Shown here one piece after another: positions 54,298 to 63,561 of a stretch of DNA of 64,000 nucleotides. Source of the stretch: CALGLS01 sp045105695 (GTDB lineage Bacteria > Bacteroidota > Bacteroidia > Chitinophagales > Saprospiraceae); assembly GCA_045105695.1 (NCBI GenBank), contig JBGCDT010000055.1, positions 1 through 64,000 on the forward strand, in the 5' to 3' direction. Each line of letters opens with the position of its first letter. Within the stretch, counting starts at the first letter, position 1. Below the pieces are notes generated by a model. The model searched no databases and was not told the DNA's origin. It worked only from the letters and a program-made list of their open reading frames with translations. A program made the position numbers and the translations under genes.

Positions 54298-54372
54298 TTC
54301 TAATAGCTATAAATTTAAATCGTTCATCGAAAATAAAAGAAGCTTGGAAATGAATGCTATATTTTGTTAGCT

Positions 54373-55020
54373 ATGAAAACCATCGTTTCCTTGTTAATAA
54401 AATCAGTACTGTTATTAATCTTACCATTCATTTTTCTTATCCGAGGAGCGGTGTTTCTGCACGACCATTATCAGTCTGCTCCCTGGCTCGCTATATTCGG
54501 AGCCACTTTTCTAACAATAGTCTTACTGATTATATACCTCACTATTTTCTATGGAAAAATGACCGGTCGAATGGGAACGAGTTCCGTATTTAAAAGAAGA
54601 ATATTTCTTACAGTAATTTTAGTCCTCGGTTTCAGTTTGAACGGATTATTTTTTATGTCGAATAAAAATGCAAAGCACAATGATGTTCAAAAGGAATTCA
54701 CCAGCCTTCACCCAATTCTACGATTAAGTATCAGTACTATTTTATTTCTAGATAAAGACCTGATTGTTACAGATGCAAAGCGACATCCGGAAGATTACAA
54801 AAAAATGGGTTTGCGATCAAAGAAACATTCGCTGCATTATCCACAAAGCAATGGCTATGTACACGCTGTAGATATTCGCACAAATGGAAGGTCAGACATG
54901 CGTAATTTTTTGTTGAAGCTGTACTTCAAAGGAATGGGGTTGAATACTTTGCGGCATGTAGGAATTGATGATCACTTGCATGTTTCGTTGGGGAGTTTTG
55001 ATCGAAGAGGGGCGATATAA
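54373..55020 (+). CDS. Membrane-anchored M15-like metallopeptidase candidate
   Basis: This is a protein of 215 residues with three N-terminal hydrophobic helices (about 3-25, 38-60 and 77-95) and a C-terminal domain. The latter has KKHSLHYPQSNGYVHAVDIRT (H155 or H164 with D167) and RHVGIDDHLHVSLG (H201, H203), which resembles the zinc site layout of M15/VanY-type D-Ala peptidases. The resemblance is by eye only. ATG 54373 is chosen over a TTG three codons earlier. A plus-strand overlap at 54354 is a shadow. If right, it would trim peptidoglycan stem peptides; otherwise it is an unknown membrane protein. Confidence 0.55.
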   Translation: MKTIVSLLIKSVLLLILPFIFLIRGAVFLHDHYQSAPWLAIFGATFLTIVLLIIYLTIFYGKMTGRMGTSSVFKRRIFLTVILVLGFSLNGLFFMSNKNAKHNDVQKEFTSLHPILRLSISTILFLDKDLIVTDAKRHPEDYKKMGLRSKKHSLHYPQSNGYVHAVDIRTNGRSDMRNFLLKLYFKGMGLNTLRHVGIDDHLHVSLGSFDRRGAI

Positions 55021-55050
55021 GCTGTTAAATAAATTTAGAATCACTTTTGC

Positions 55051-55058
55051 TATCTTTG
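55051..55058 (+). promoter_or_regulatory. -7 element of the hybrid two-component gene
   Basis: TATCTTTG matches TAnnTTTG and is 45 bases before the TTG start at 55103. Confidence 0.5.
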
Positions 55059-55102
55059 AAGGGAACAACAAATTGTAGTGACCAACAAACCAAAGTGAAA
55101 AA

Positions 55103-58100
55103 TTGCGCGAGATAGCAACCATCATATTTCTTTTTTCTATTACAATAGTATTTGCGCAAGAGCAGAATGAAATTGCTATATCTAATTCTGTAGATCAGAA
55201 ATTCTTTTCTGATAAATATAAAGTGCTGCATTATGGAGTAGAAGACGGTCTTTCCCAAGGAACTGCTTTTTCTATTTTAAAAGATAGTAGAGGGTTTATG
55301 TGGTTCACCTCTTATGAAGGTTTGAATCGATTTGACGGTCATCAGTTCGTAGTTTATTCTGAAAGCCCTTCAGATAAATATTCTTTAAAAGGCAGTAGCA
55401 CTTATGGTTTGGTTGAGGACCCATATGGTAATATCTGGACGGGGACAGAGGTTTGTTTAAATCGATATTTGCGGCAGTCTGATCGTTTTGATTTCGTAAA
55501 AGTAAGGGATACAGCTGGAGTAGTTTTGGCTACAGTTAATTATCCATTTTTTGCAGATAGCTCAGAGGTTTGGTATATCAATGACGTAGAGGGAATTGTG
55601 ACTTATGATTATTTAGAAAAGAAAAAAAGAATCATTTCCGCTGAATTTTTATATAAACAATCAAGCTATATTATAAATTCTACTGTTCGTACAAAAGATG
55701 GAATGATATGGTATAGGGATGAAAGTGGCTTAGCTTTTATTGATCCGAAAACGGGCGATAGTAAATGGTATTTTTCTGATGATAAAAATAATATTCTTGG
55801 TGAGTCAATCAAGCTAGTTTGCTTTTATCAGGACCAAGATGAAATAATCTGGTTAGGATACGGAAACGGAATAATACGCTTTGATTATAAATTGGGACAA
55901 TATAAAAAAATAGACCTCGGCGACTATATTAATACTCAGGTAGATGATATAAAAAAAGATGCCGAAGGAACTTTATGGCTAGGAACGGAACAAGATGGAT
56001 TACTAAGGTATTCTGAAGAATTTGGAGTAATTGATCATTTTAGAGCAGAAGGTTCTATGAATCATCGCTTGACTAGTAATGCAACAGCAGCAGTATATAT
56101 TGACGATCAAAATTTGATATGGGTGAATACAGATCCTGAAGGTATTGATGTTTTAATACCAGATTTAAAACCCTTCAAGAATTATTCTGATGACTTTTTT
56201 GATTTAGATTTTTTTTCAACAAAAGGAGTGAGAACCTTTTTAAACTTGGAAAGTAAAAATGTATTAATCGGAACTCAAGAAGATGGGTTAATAATTTTTG
56301 ATCCTAAAAAGGATAAAATCATCCAACGTATTTTTCCTGGAGAAAATGGGTTTGAACCGAATAGTGCAACTTGTTTTTTACAAGATAATTTTAATCGAAT
56401 TTGGGTAGGAACTTATGACGGTCTTTATCTTTCGGAAAAGGAAGGTGATCGATTTCAAAAAGTAGTTAATAAAAGTTATCCTGATCGTTTGAGAACAACT
56501 AACTTCATTAGTCATATATTAGAATCAAGAAATGGAGGAATCATTTTTAGTACAGAACAAGGAATTTATTTTATATCACCAAAAACAACAGACCCTCTCC
56601 CAATAGATACGCTCTATGGTATTGTTTCTAATCGACTTCATCTTACCCCGAATGATTATTTGCTGGTGGCTGAACCTCAGAATGGATTTCATATATTGAA
56701 AGCTTCTGATTGGCTAGTCCGAAATTCTGGAAAATACAATAATCAGAGGAACGTTAATCATTTTCTACCTGAGTTTAATATTAAACATTTCTGTCAAAGT
56801 GAAGAAGAAGGTATTATTTGGATTGCGACAACTACAGGTTTTTTAAAAGTACGATTTACAAGTAATTGGTCGGAGATCGAAATTTTAAAACACTATACTC
56901 GTGACAACGGACTGCCCAGCAATTGTATTTATGGAATATTACCAGACAATAATAAAATGCTTTGGATGAGTACGAACAGAGGTATTTGTCGATTCGATCC
57001 AACTACAGAAGTATTTTCAAAATATACGGTAGAGGATGGATTACAGGGTTTTGAATATAATACCAATTCATTCGTGAAAACTGCTGATGGTGAATTTTAT
57101 TTTGGAGGAACTAATGGATTTAATCGATTTTATCCAGCCTTTGAAAAAAACGAAAAAAGCCCTCTTTTGCAAATCACTAACTTTAAAGTAAACGATAAAA
57201 AATTTAACGAAGAAAATTATATTGGAGAACAGCAGGAAGTATTTTTAACAGCAGAAGAAAATACTTTTACATTTCAATTTTCAGCTATAGATTATCAAAG
57301 CAATGGTAACAATCGATATCGAGCAATACTAGAAAATTACGACGAAGACTGGAAAGATCTTGAAGAGAAAAATAGTATCAGGTATACGAAAGTTCCTCCC
57401 GGAGATTACCTCTTTAAAGTGACTGCTGCGAATAATGATGGTGTGTGGGCCTCAGTTCCTAAAACTTTGTTAGTTCATATAGCTACACCTTGGTATCTCA
57501 CCACGTGGGCATATCTTGCCTATGCTATGTCTATTGGCTTTATTTTATTCCAAATATATCAGGTGAAAAAAAGAAGACGGATACTTAATCAACAATTAAT
57601 ATTAGAACAGAAAGAAGCAGATCGATTGAAAGAATTAGATAGTTTTAAAACAAAATTCTACGCTAATATTACTCACGAGTTTCGAACTCCGCTCACAGTC
57701 ATCGAAGGCATGGCCGAAGAACTAAATCAAAGCCCTGAAAAAGAACCAAAAACCAAAATTAATTTAATTAAAAAAAACAGTAAAAACCTATTGTCACTGG
57801 TAAATCAAATGCTGGATTTATCTAAGTTACAATCAGGGAAAATTAAATCTAATTTACAACAAGATGATATTATTAAGTTTATTAAATACATAGTGGCATC
57901 GTACGAGTCTTTCTCAAAAGTGAAAAACGTGGGTTTACAATTCTATTCAGAGGAGGAGGAATTATTAATGGATTTTGATCATCAAAAACTAGAACAAATT
58001 TTAACTAATTTAATTTCTAATGCCGTAAAGTTCACCCCTGAATATGGAAAAATATTAGTCGTAGCAAAAAACATCAGCACAAAAGATAAAAACTTTCTTC

Positions 58101-59164
58101 AGATAAAAATAAAAGACAGTGGTATAGGAATACCCGCGAGCGAATTGCCATTTGTTTTTGATCGGTTTCATCAAGCGAATACATCCGCTAATAATCAGGG
58201 CACTGGTATCGGTCTTGCGATAGTGAAAGAGTTAACCACAATTTTAAATGGTTCCGTAAGAGTGGATAGTGAAACTGGAAAAGGAAGTACGTTCTACCTT
58301 GAGTTTCCAATTTCAAATAATGCTCCTCTAATTTTGAATGAATATGAACTAACTAAACGCCATCTTCAAAAAGAAATAAAAAACTCAATTTCAAATAATT
58401 ATAACAATACACTTCCGATTTTATTAATCATAGAAGATAATGCGGATGTGACTTATTATCTACAAACCTGTCTTCAAAACGATTATCAAATTTACACATC
58501 TAATAATGGTAGAGAAGGGATAGCAAAGGCATTTGAAACCTTGCCGGATATAATCATCAGCGATGTGATGATGCCCGAACTGGATGGTTTTGAAACTTGT
58601 GCGATCCTAAAAGAAGATGAACGAACCTCTCATATACCGATTATTCTACTGACAGCAAAAGCAACTTCAGAAGATAAACTTGAAGGATTAAGTCATGGCG
58701 CGGATGCTTATCTCATAAAACCGTTTGAGAAGGCAGAGTTGATGATTCGACTGAATAAATTAATGGAAATTCGAAGAACGCTACAACAGAAATACAGTGG
58801 CAGTTTGATTACTAGCAATGAAGCTTATGCTAATGTAATCGCAAACAAACAGGATGAATTCATTCGGAGAGTAGAAGAAGTAATCCTGGTTAATTTAGAA
58901 AACGAAGATTTTTCAATTCCTGATTTGGCAAGAGCACTACACCTAAGTCGCTCACAAGTGTATCGTAAAATAAAAGCGCTGACGGACATGTCAACGGCTA
59001 TTTACATCCGACATGTTCGGCTTCAAAAAGCAAAAGAACTACTACGCTCTACTCCAATGAGCATTTCTGAAATTGCTTATAAAACAGGTTTTAAGACAGC
59101 TGTTTACTTCTCACAAGTATTTAAGGAGACTTTCGGAGAGTCTCCTAGTGCAACACGTAAGTGA
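55103..59164 (+). CDS. Hybrid two-component system protein (sensor kinase, receiver and AraC regulator)
   Basis: This is a one-protein signalling system spanning the inner membrane. A signal peptide (residues ~1-19) leads to a periplasmic sensor of Reg_prop beta-propeller repeats (~40-720; e.g. DSRGFMWFTSYEGLNRFDG, GNIWTGTEVCLNRY, RIWVGTYDGLYL) and a Y_Y_Y domain (~725-790). A membrane helix (~797-822) is followed by HisKA with H858 (ITHEFRTPLT), the ATPase domain (NLISNAVKFTPE; DSGIGIP; GTGIGLAI), a receiver with D1154 (IISDVMMPELDG) and an AraC-type DNA-binding domain (~1255-1353). Start is TTG 55103: no ATG or GTG in frame before the signal peptide. Such proteins usually sense glycan breakdown products and turn on adjacent genes. 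Confidence 0.93.
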   Translation: MREIATIIFLFSITIVFAQEQNEIAISNSVDQKFFSDKYKVLHYGVEDGLSQGTAFSILKDSRGFMWFTSYEGLNRFDGHQFVVYSESPSDKYSLKGSSTYGLVEDPYGNIWTGTEVCLNRYLRQSDRFDFVKVRDTAGVVLATVNYPFFADSSEVWYINDVEGIVTYDYLEKKKRIISAEFLYKQSSYIINSTVRTKDGMIWYRDESGLAFIDPKTGDSKWYFSDDKNNILGESIKLVCFYQDQDEIIWLGYGNGIIRFDYKLGQYKKIDLGDYINTQVDDIKKDAEGTLWLGTEQDGLLRYSEEFGVIDHFRAEGSMNHRLTSNATAAVYIDDQNLIWVNTDPEGIDVLIPDLKPFKNYSDDFFDLDFFSTKGVRTFLNLESKNVLIGTQEDGLIIFDPKKDKIIQRIFPGENGFEPNSATCFLQDNFNRIWVGTYDGLYLSEKEGDRFQKVVNKSYPDRLRTTNFISHILESRNGGIIFSTEQGIYFISPKTTDPLPIDTLYGIVSNRLHLTPNDYLLVAEPQNGFHILKASDWLVRNSGKYNNQRNVNHFLPEFNIKHFCQSEEEGIIWIATTTGFLKVRFTSNWSEIEILKHYTRDNGLPSNCIYGILPDNNKMLWMSTNRGICRFDPTTEVFSKYTVEDGLQGFEYNTNSFVKTADGEFYFGGTNGFNRFYPAFEKNEKSPLLQITNFKVNDKKFNEENYIGEQQEVFLTAEENTFTFQFSAIDYQSNGNNRYRAILENYDEDWKDLEEKNSIRYTKVPPGDYLFKVTAANNDGVWASVPKTLLVHIATPWYLTTWAYLAYAMSIGFILFQIYQVKKRRRILNQQLILEQKEADRLKELDSFKTKFYANITHEFRTPLTVIEGMAEELNQSPEKEPKTKINLIKKNSKNLLSLVNQMLDLSKLQSGKIKSNLQQDDIIKFIKYIVASYESFSKVKNVGLQFYSEEEELLMDFDHQKLEQILTNLISNAVKFTPEYGKILVVAKNISTKDKNFLQIKIKDSGIGIPASELPFVFDRFHQANTSANNQGTGIGLAIVKELTTILNGSVRVDSETGKGSTFYLEFPISNNAPLILNEYELTKRHLQKEIKNSISNNYNNTLPILLIIEDNADVTYYLQTCLQNDYQIYTSNNGREGIAKAFETLPDIIISDVMMPELDGFETCAILKEDERTSHIPIILLTAKATSEDKLEGLSHGADAYLIKPFEKAELMIRLNKLMEIRRTLQQKYSGSLITSNEAYANVIANKQDEFIRRVEEVILVNLENEDFSIPDLARALHLSRSQVYRKIKALTDMSTAIYIRHVRLQKAKELLRSTPMSISEIAYKTGFKTAVYFSQVFKETFGESPSATRK

Positions 59165-59292
59165 TTGTTTTTCAATTGGTTTTGTTCTATTTTTCTAAGC
59201 GCTGCAACAATGACATAAGCTCCTACTCTCTTATTGCAATAATATAGAAACACTTTGCTGACATAGCGAAAGGCTGAAATGGGTATAAGCCC

Positions 59293-59300
59293 TAGGTTTG
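59293..59300 (+). promoter_or_regulatory. -7 element of the LamG protein gene
   Basis: TAGGTTTG matches TAnnTTTG, 42 bases before ATG 59343. It overlaps the in-frame TTG at 59298, which argues against that codon as start. Confidence 0.5.
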
Positions 59301-59342
59301 CAGTATTCCTTTTACTTCAAAGAATACTTAAAAACAAAACCT

Positions 59343-60695
59343 ATGAAATTTTTCTATACCCTATTGATTGCATTGTTAATAACAAATGGTGCTTTTGCAC
59401 AAAACAACAGCCTTACCTTCGATGGAAATGATGATCATGTTGAGATACCCAGTGCTGCTGCATTTACTCCAAACCAGTTTACCATAGAAGTTTGGATAAA
59501 AGCAGACCAAGGAAATTTGTATCAACCCGTTTTTACAAAATATGATTCAGGTGCATTAATGGCTAGCTACTCCGTTACAATTTATGCAGATAATAAGATA
59601 GGCCTAAGCGTAATTCAGAATATTGATCCAAATATATATAGAAGTGAAATCACGAACAGTGCAGTATTAACACCAGGAGTGTGGCAGCATGTAGCGACCT
59701 CTTTTGATTTTGTAAGCCAAGACATAAAAATATATATAGACGGAGCAGAAGTACCTTCTTCCTTAGGTAGTGGATCAGTAATACTCACTTCTATTAACAA
59801 CAATACAACGCCTGTACGTTTGGGGAGGCTCATAAATTTCTCAGGAAGTTCAAGCTACTTCAAAGGAAAGATGGATGATGTACGATTCTGGAATACAGAA
59901 AGAACAGCAACAGAGATAAGCAATAATATTAATACGGAACTTACAGGTATGGAAAGTGGCTTGGTGGCTTATTATAAAATGGATGACGATAATTCGTCCT
60001 GTGATATAGAAAGCTGCCAAAGTGCTGAACGTCATGGGGCAAGAAAGGGAGAGAGTGGGAATAATAACCTTCCTCAATTTTCAAATGATGTTCCTGCTCT
60101 GACGAATATAGATTGTGGTGTGACCATAGCCTGTGTCCCATTACCTGTAGAATTGATTGAATTCAGCGGTAAGCTAACAGATGATCAGGTCGTACTTCAT
60201 TGGGCTACCGCTACAGAACTTAATAACAAAGGATTTGATATCGAGTATTCCCCAGATGGTCAGGAATGGAAGAGTATTGGGTTTGTAAAAGGTACTGGTA
60301 CGATAGATCTGACTCAGTCCTACAAGTTTATTCATCGCGCTCCAACCTCAGCCACAAATTACTACAGACTTCGGCAAGTAGACTTTGACAATACGTACTC
60401 CTATTCAAGGGTAATTATCATCAATAACGAAAACACATCTATAGAAAATAGCATTTTTCCAAACCCACTTAAAGGAAAAAAACTTCACATTCGATTAGTT
60501 AATAACAATACTCTTACAAACGTACAAATAGTTGACGTTTTCGGACAATTAGTTTTTTCTGACCAGCTTCCTCCTGTAGATAATAACTCTTATCACACGT
60601 TAGAACTTCCTCATTTACCCACTGGTATTTATTGGGTTCAGATTGGGGATCAAAATTCCAGAAAGACCATACGCCTCTATATAACCAATGAATAA
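59343..60695 (+). CDS. LamG/concanavalin-like domain protein with T9SS sorting domain
   Basis: This is a secreted or surface protein of 450 residues. A signal peptide (ends NGAFAQ, about residue 20) is followed by a LamG-type jelly-roll domain (~22-225; DDHVEIPSAAAFTPNQFTIE, GVWQHVATSFD, KIYIDGAEV, KGKMDDVRFWN), a fibronectin-like stretch (~280-365; FSGKLTDDQVVLHWATATE) and a type A C-terminal T9SS sorting domain (~375-450; FPNPLKGKKLHIRL ... LPTGIYWVQI). It probably binds carbohydrate or protein ligands at the surface. It lies 180 bases downstream of the hybrid regulator and 37 upstream of a beta-helix lipoprotein, so joint regulation is plausible. Confidence 0.88.
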   Translation: MKFFYTLLIALLITNGAFAQNNSLTFDGNDDHVEIPSAAAFTPNQFTIEVWIKADQGNLYQPVFTKYDSGALMASYSVTIYADNKIGLSVIQNIDPNIYRSEITNSAVLTPGVWQHVATSFDFVSQDIKIYIDGAEVPSSLGSGSVILTSINNNTTPVRLGRLINFSGSSSYFKGKMDDVRFWNTERTATEISNNINTELTGMESGLVAYYKMDDDNSSCDIESCQSAERHGARKGESGNNNLPQFSNDVPALTNIDCGVTIACVPLPVELIEFSGKLTDDQVVLHWATATELNNKGFDIEYSPDGQEWKSIGFVKGTGTIDLTQSYKFIHRAPTSATNYYRLRQVDFDNTYSYSRVIIINNENTSIENSIFPNPLKGKKLHIRLVNNNTLTNVQIVDVFGQLVFSDQLPPVDNNSYHTLELPHLPTGIYWVQIGDQNSRKTIRLYITNE

Positions 60696-60732
60696 CAAAA
60701 CAATTACATTTTATTAACCTTTAAAAATTCAA

Positions 60733-61860
60733 ATGATTATGAAATCATCAAACTCGTTTTTCTTCCTATTCGTATTATTAGTTATGGCCAGTTGCGCCAA
60801 AGAAAACACCATCAATGAAGTACCTTCCGAAACAGAGAAAGTTCGTCCCGAATCCATTAAACTTCCAAATAGCAGCGACTACAATATCGCTATTCCAAAC
60901 GTACCTAAATATGAAGGTGTAATTCCAGATGAAAGTTTAGAGGACATCAACGCAGAAACAAGAGGCGAAACCGTTGAGGTAGATCCCGGAAGTAATCTGT
61001 TGCAAGACATAATCAATAACGCAGACTGGGGCGATAAGATCGTGCTGAAAGAAGGCTTGCATCAGATGGATGAAACCCTAGTAATAAATCGTCGAATCAA
61101 ACTCCGAGGCGAAGAAGGAGCTGTTTTATCCTTAGGAGGTGTTCTTGGAATGTACATTATTGATGCTCGGAAAACGAGCATTGAAGATCTAGAAATCAAC
61201 GGAACAGGAGATGCCGTATTTGGAATTGCAATAGAAGAAACGAATCGCTTCGAAATGGAAGACAATCATTTATCTGGCTTTTTGATTTCTGTTTTGGTAG
61301 AGCATTCCTGGAAAGTGGAAATCAAGGACAATGTGATTGAAGGAACAGATGGTGATTTCGTAACCGGAGGTTTTGGAATTACGATCATGAACGGAAACAA
61401 GGCAAAGGTCTACGGTAACGAAGTGTCCTATAATTCTGCGGGTATGTGGATCACTGATAGAGATGGAAAAGTAAAAGACAATATCGCTCATGACAATGCA
61501 ATGGGGATTTTGCTTTGCAAAGTACCAGCAGGAACATTCAGCGATGTATTCGCAACAGGAAACGGAGGTTCTGAAAATGCTTGCACAAATGCAAAGGTTG
61601 AAGACAATCTGGCTTATGATAATGTCTGGGGCTATGTCGTAATCGATGGTGCTAATAATAATCGATTGAAAGACAACGAGGGATACAACAACTCTTTTGT
61701 AGACCTAGAGCTTGCTCAACCAACTACTGAATTGTTTGGAGAACCGACACCAGGGTCTTGGGACAATAAAGTTGACGCAGGTGATTTATACTACATTGAT
61801 TGTGGTGAGGATAATGATATTGAGAATGGCCATTTGGCAGATGTAGATTGTTCGATTTAA
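60733..61860 (+). CDS. Right-handed parallel beta-helix lipoprotein
   Basis: This outer-membrane or periplasmic lipoprotein has a lipobox ending at C21 (VLLVMASC). After a ~75-residue linker comes a repeating pattern of ~20-25-residue rungs with N/D/G turns (VEVDPGSNLLQDIINNADWGDKIVLKEG opening, then IKLRGEEGAVLSLGG, IEDLEINGTGDAVFGIAI, VEIKDNVIEG, KVYGNEVSYNSAGMWI, KVKDNIAHDNAMGILL, NRLKDNEGYNN), the signature of NosD/pectate-lyase-like beta-helices. These proteins bind or cleave polysaccharides; catalytic residues cannot be assigned. ATG 60739 is an alternative start. It is co-directional with the LamG gene and ends at a strong terminator. Confidence 0.87.
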   Translation: MIMKSSNSFFFLFVLLVMASCAKENTINEVPSETEKVRPESIKLPNSSDYNIAIPNVPKYEGVIPDESLEDINAETRGETVEVDPGSNLLQDIINNADWGDKIVLKEGLHQMDETLVINRRIKLRGEEGAVLSLGGVLGMYIIDARKTSIEDLEINGTGDAVFGIAIEETNRFEMEDNHLSGFLISVLVEHSWKVEIKDNVIEGTDGDFVTGGFGITIMNGNKAKVYGNEVSYNSAGMWITDRDGKVKDNIAHDNAMGILLCKVPAGTFSDVFATGNGGSENACTNAKVEDNLAYDNVWGYVVIDGANNNRLKDNEGYNNSFVDLELAQPTTELFGEPTPGSWDNKVDAGDLYYIDCGEDNDIENGHLADVDCSI

Positions 61861-61895
61861 AATATTTATAGTTCCTACAAGGAGAATTTTTTGGA

Positions 61896-61929
61896 ACAGG
61901 TATGACTTGGTCGTCATACCTGTTTTTTT
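61896..61929 (+). terminator. Terminator of the LamG/beta-helix genes
   Basis: ACAGGTATGAC (61896-61906) and GTCATACCTGT (61913-61923) are perfect 11-bp complements with a six-base loop, followed by a run of T. Confidence 0.92.
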
Positions 61930-62237
61930 GACTGTTAGTAAAGTGAAAAGATAGAATGAGTGGAAAAGGATGTTTTGTCGAGCAGAGTTAGTTTAATGAA
62001 TCATGAGCTAAAATTTGTGAGCTGGGTTGCTTTGAATATGAATTTCTTTTTGAAAAATCATTTTTTCTTCCAAAAAACCTTTTCAAAATCACTCTATTTA
62101 AAACACTAATTAACAATGGATTACAGTTTGTAAAAATAAAAATTTGAAAAAAGCCCATTTCGTTTTATGGAATTTTGTCTGTTTCTGCAACCTATTAGTA
62201 GGAACCTGTTTCAGAACAAACGCTAAATCACATAAAT
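61930..62237. other. Gene-free stretch before the DUF2851 gene
   Basis: AT-rich, with no recognisable gene or exact TAnnTTTG element. Confidence 0.45.
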
Positions 62238-63518
62238 ATGAAAGAGCACTTTTTACATTACCTCTGGCGCATGAAGCGCTTTGATACTAACAATCTAATT
62301 ACAACAGAGGGAGAGCGCATCACGATTCAAAATGCTGGGGAACACAACCTCCATGCTGGCCCTGATTTTTTGAACGCAAGAATATATATCGGAGATACCC
62401 TCTGGGCGGGCCATGTCGAAATCCACGTGAAATCTTCCGAGTGGAGAAAGCATAAGCATCAGTTTGACAAAGCCTATGATAATGTCATTCTTCATGTTGT
62501 ATTAGAAGATGATGAACCCGTCTGTCGACAAAACGGAGAGCGTATTCCTTGTCTAGAACTTCGCAAAAGAATCCCAGTCAAGATGCACAGCCGCTATCAG
62601 AAAATGATTCACAATGAACACTGGATTCCATGTCAGTTTCAATTTCACTCCGTTGGTGAAATCATCAAAAACTTATGGCTGGATCGTATGCTGGTAGAAA
62701 GATTAGAGAAAAAAACAACGGATATAACTCATGTTTTAAAGAACAATAAAAACGACTGGGAAACAACCTTGTATTATTTTTTAGCAAGAAGCTTTGGTAC
62801 AAAAGTAAACGCAGAACCCTTCGAATTACTCGCTCGACAAACACCACATTCTATAATTGCAAAACATAAAAGCAATCTCTTTCAAATTGAAGCTTTGTTA
62901 TTCGGACAGGCAGGTTTTCTTCAGGAAGACTTCAAGGATGATTATCCTAAAAAGCTAAAGAAGGAGTACCAGTTTCTGCAAAAGAAATATAATTTAATAC
63001 CGCTCAAAAAAGAGAGCTTTCGTTTCCTTCGTATGCGTCCAGCAAATTTCCCAAGTATCCGTATTGCTCAGTTTGCAGTCTTACTTTTTCAGTCGAATCA
63101 TTTTTTTAGTAAAATTTTGGCAGCAGAAAATATTCAGCAGATTGAGAATATGTTTCGCATAAAGTTGAGTCCCTATTGGACGAATCATTATCGCTTTGAT
63201 AAAGAATCGGCTAGGAAAACAAAGCCCCTCGGGAAGGCCAGCATTCATCTGTTCATTATAAATACCGTTGCGCCCTTTTTATTTCTTTATGGAAAACACA
63301 AAGATGAATCACGTTATAAAGACCGCGCTTTGAAACTCTTAGAAGAACTACCAGCAGAACATAACAATATAATTACGGAGTGGAAAAATCTGGGAATCAA
63401 AACAGAATCTGCCTATCAGACGCAGGCCTTATTACAATTGAAAAATGAATATTGCCAGAAGCAGAAGTGTTTGCAATGTGCAATTGGGAATCGGATATTG
63501 GCAGGGAGGAGGGCGTGA
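62238..63518 (+). CDS. DUF2851 family protein
   Basis: This cytoplasmic protein of 426 residues belongs to a family common in Bacteroidota and of unknown function. The conserved N-terminal block reads GEHNLHAGPDFLNARIYIGDTLWAGHVEIHVKSSEW, then HKHQFDKAYDNVILHVVLE. The order Asp (GPDF), then E-x-x-x-K-like acidic/lysine pattern (VEIHVKSS) is reminiscent of PD-(D/E)XK nucleases, but that is my inference. The C-terminus has a cysteine cluster (YCQKQKCLQCAIGNRIL) that could bind a metal. No partner gene gives a clue. Confidence 0.8.
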   Translation: MKEHFLHYLWRMKRFDTNNLITTEGERITIQNAGEHNLHAGPDFLNARIYIGDTLWAGHVEIHVKSSEWRKHKHQFDKAYDNVILHVVLEDDEPVCRQNGERIPCLELRKRIPVKMHSRYQKMIHNEHWIPCQFQFHSVGEIIKNLWLDRMLVERLEKKTTDITHVLKNNKNDWETTLYYFLARSFGTKVNAEPFELLARQTPHSIIAKHKSNLFQIEALLFGQAGFLQEDFKDDYPKKLKKEYQFLQKKYNLIPLKKESFRFLRMRPANFPSIRIAQFAVLLFQSNHFFSKILAAENIQQIENMFRIKLSPYWTNHYRFDKESARKTKPLGKASIHLFIINTVAPFLFLYGKHKDESRYKDRALKLLEELPAEHNNIITEWKNLGIKTESAYQTQALLQLKNEYCQKQKCLQCAIGNRILAGRRA

Positions 63519-63561
63519 ATAAATGGTAGTAACAAATTATTAAAATTTAAATCCGTTTAAA

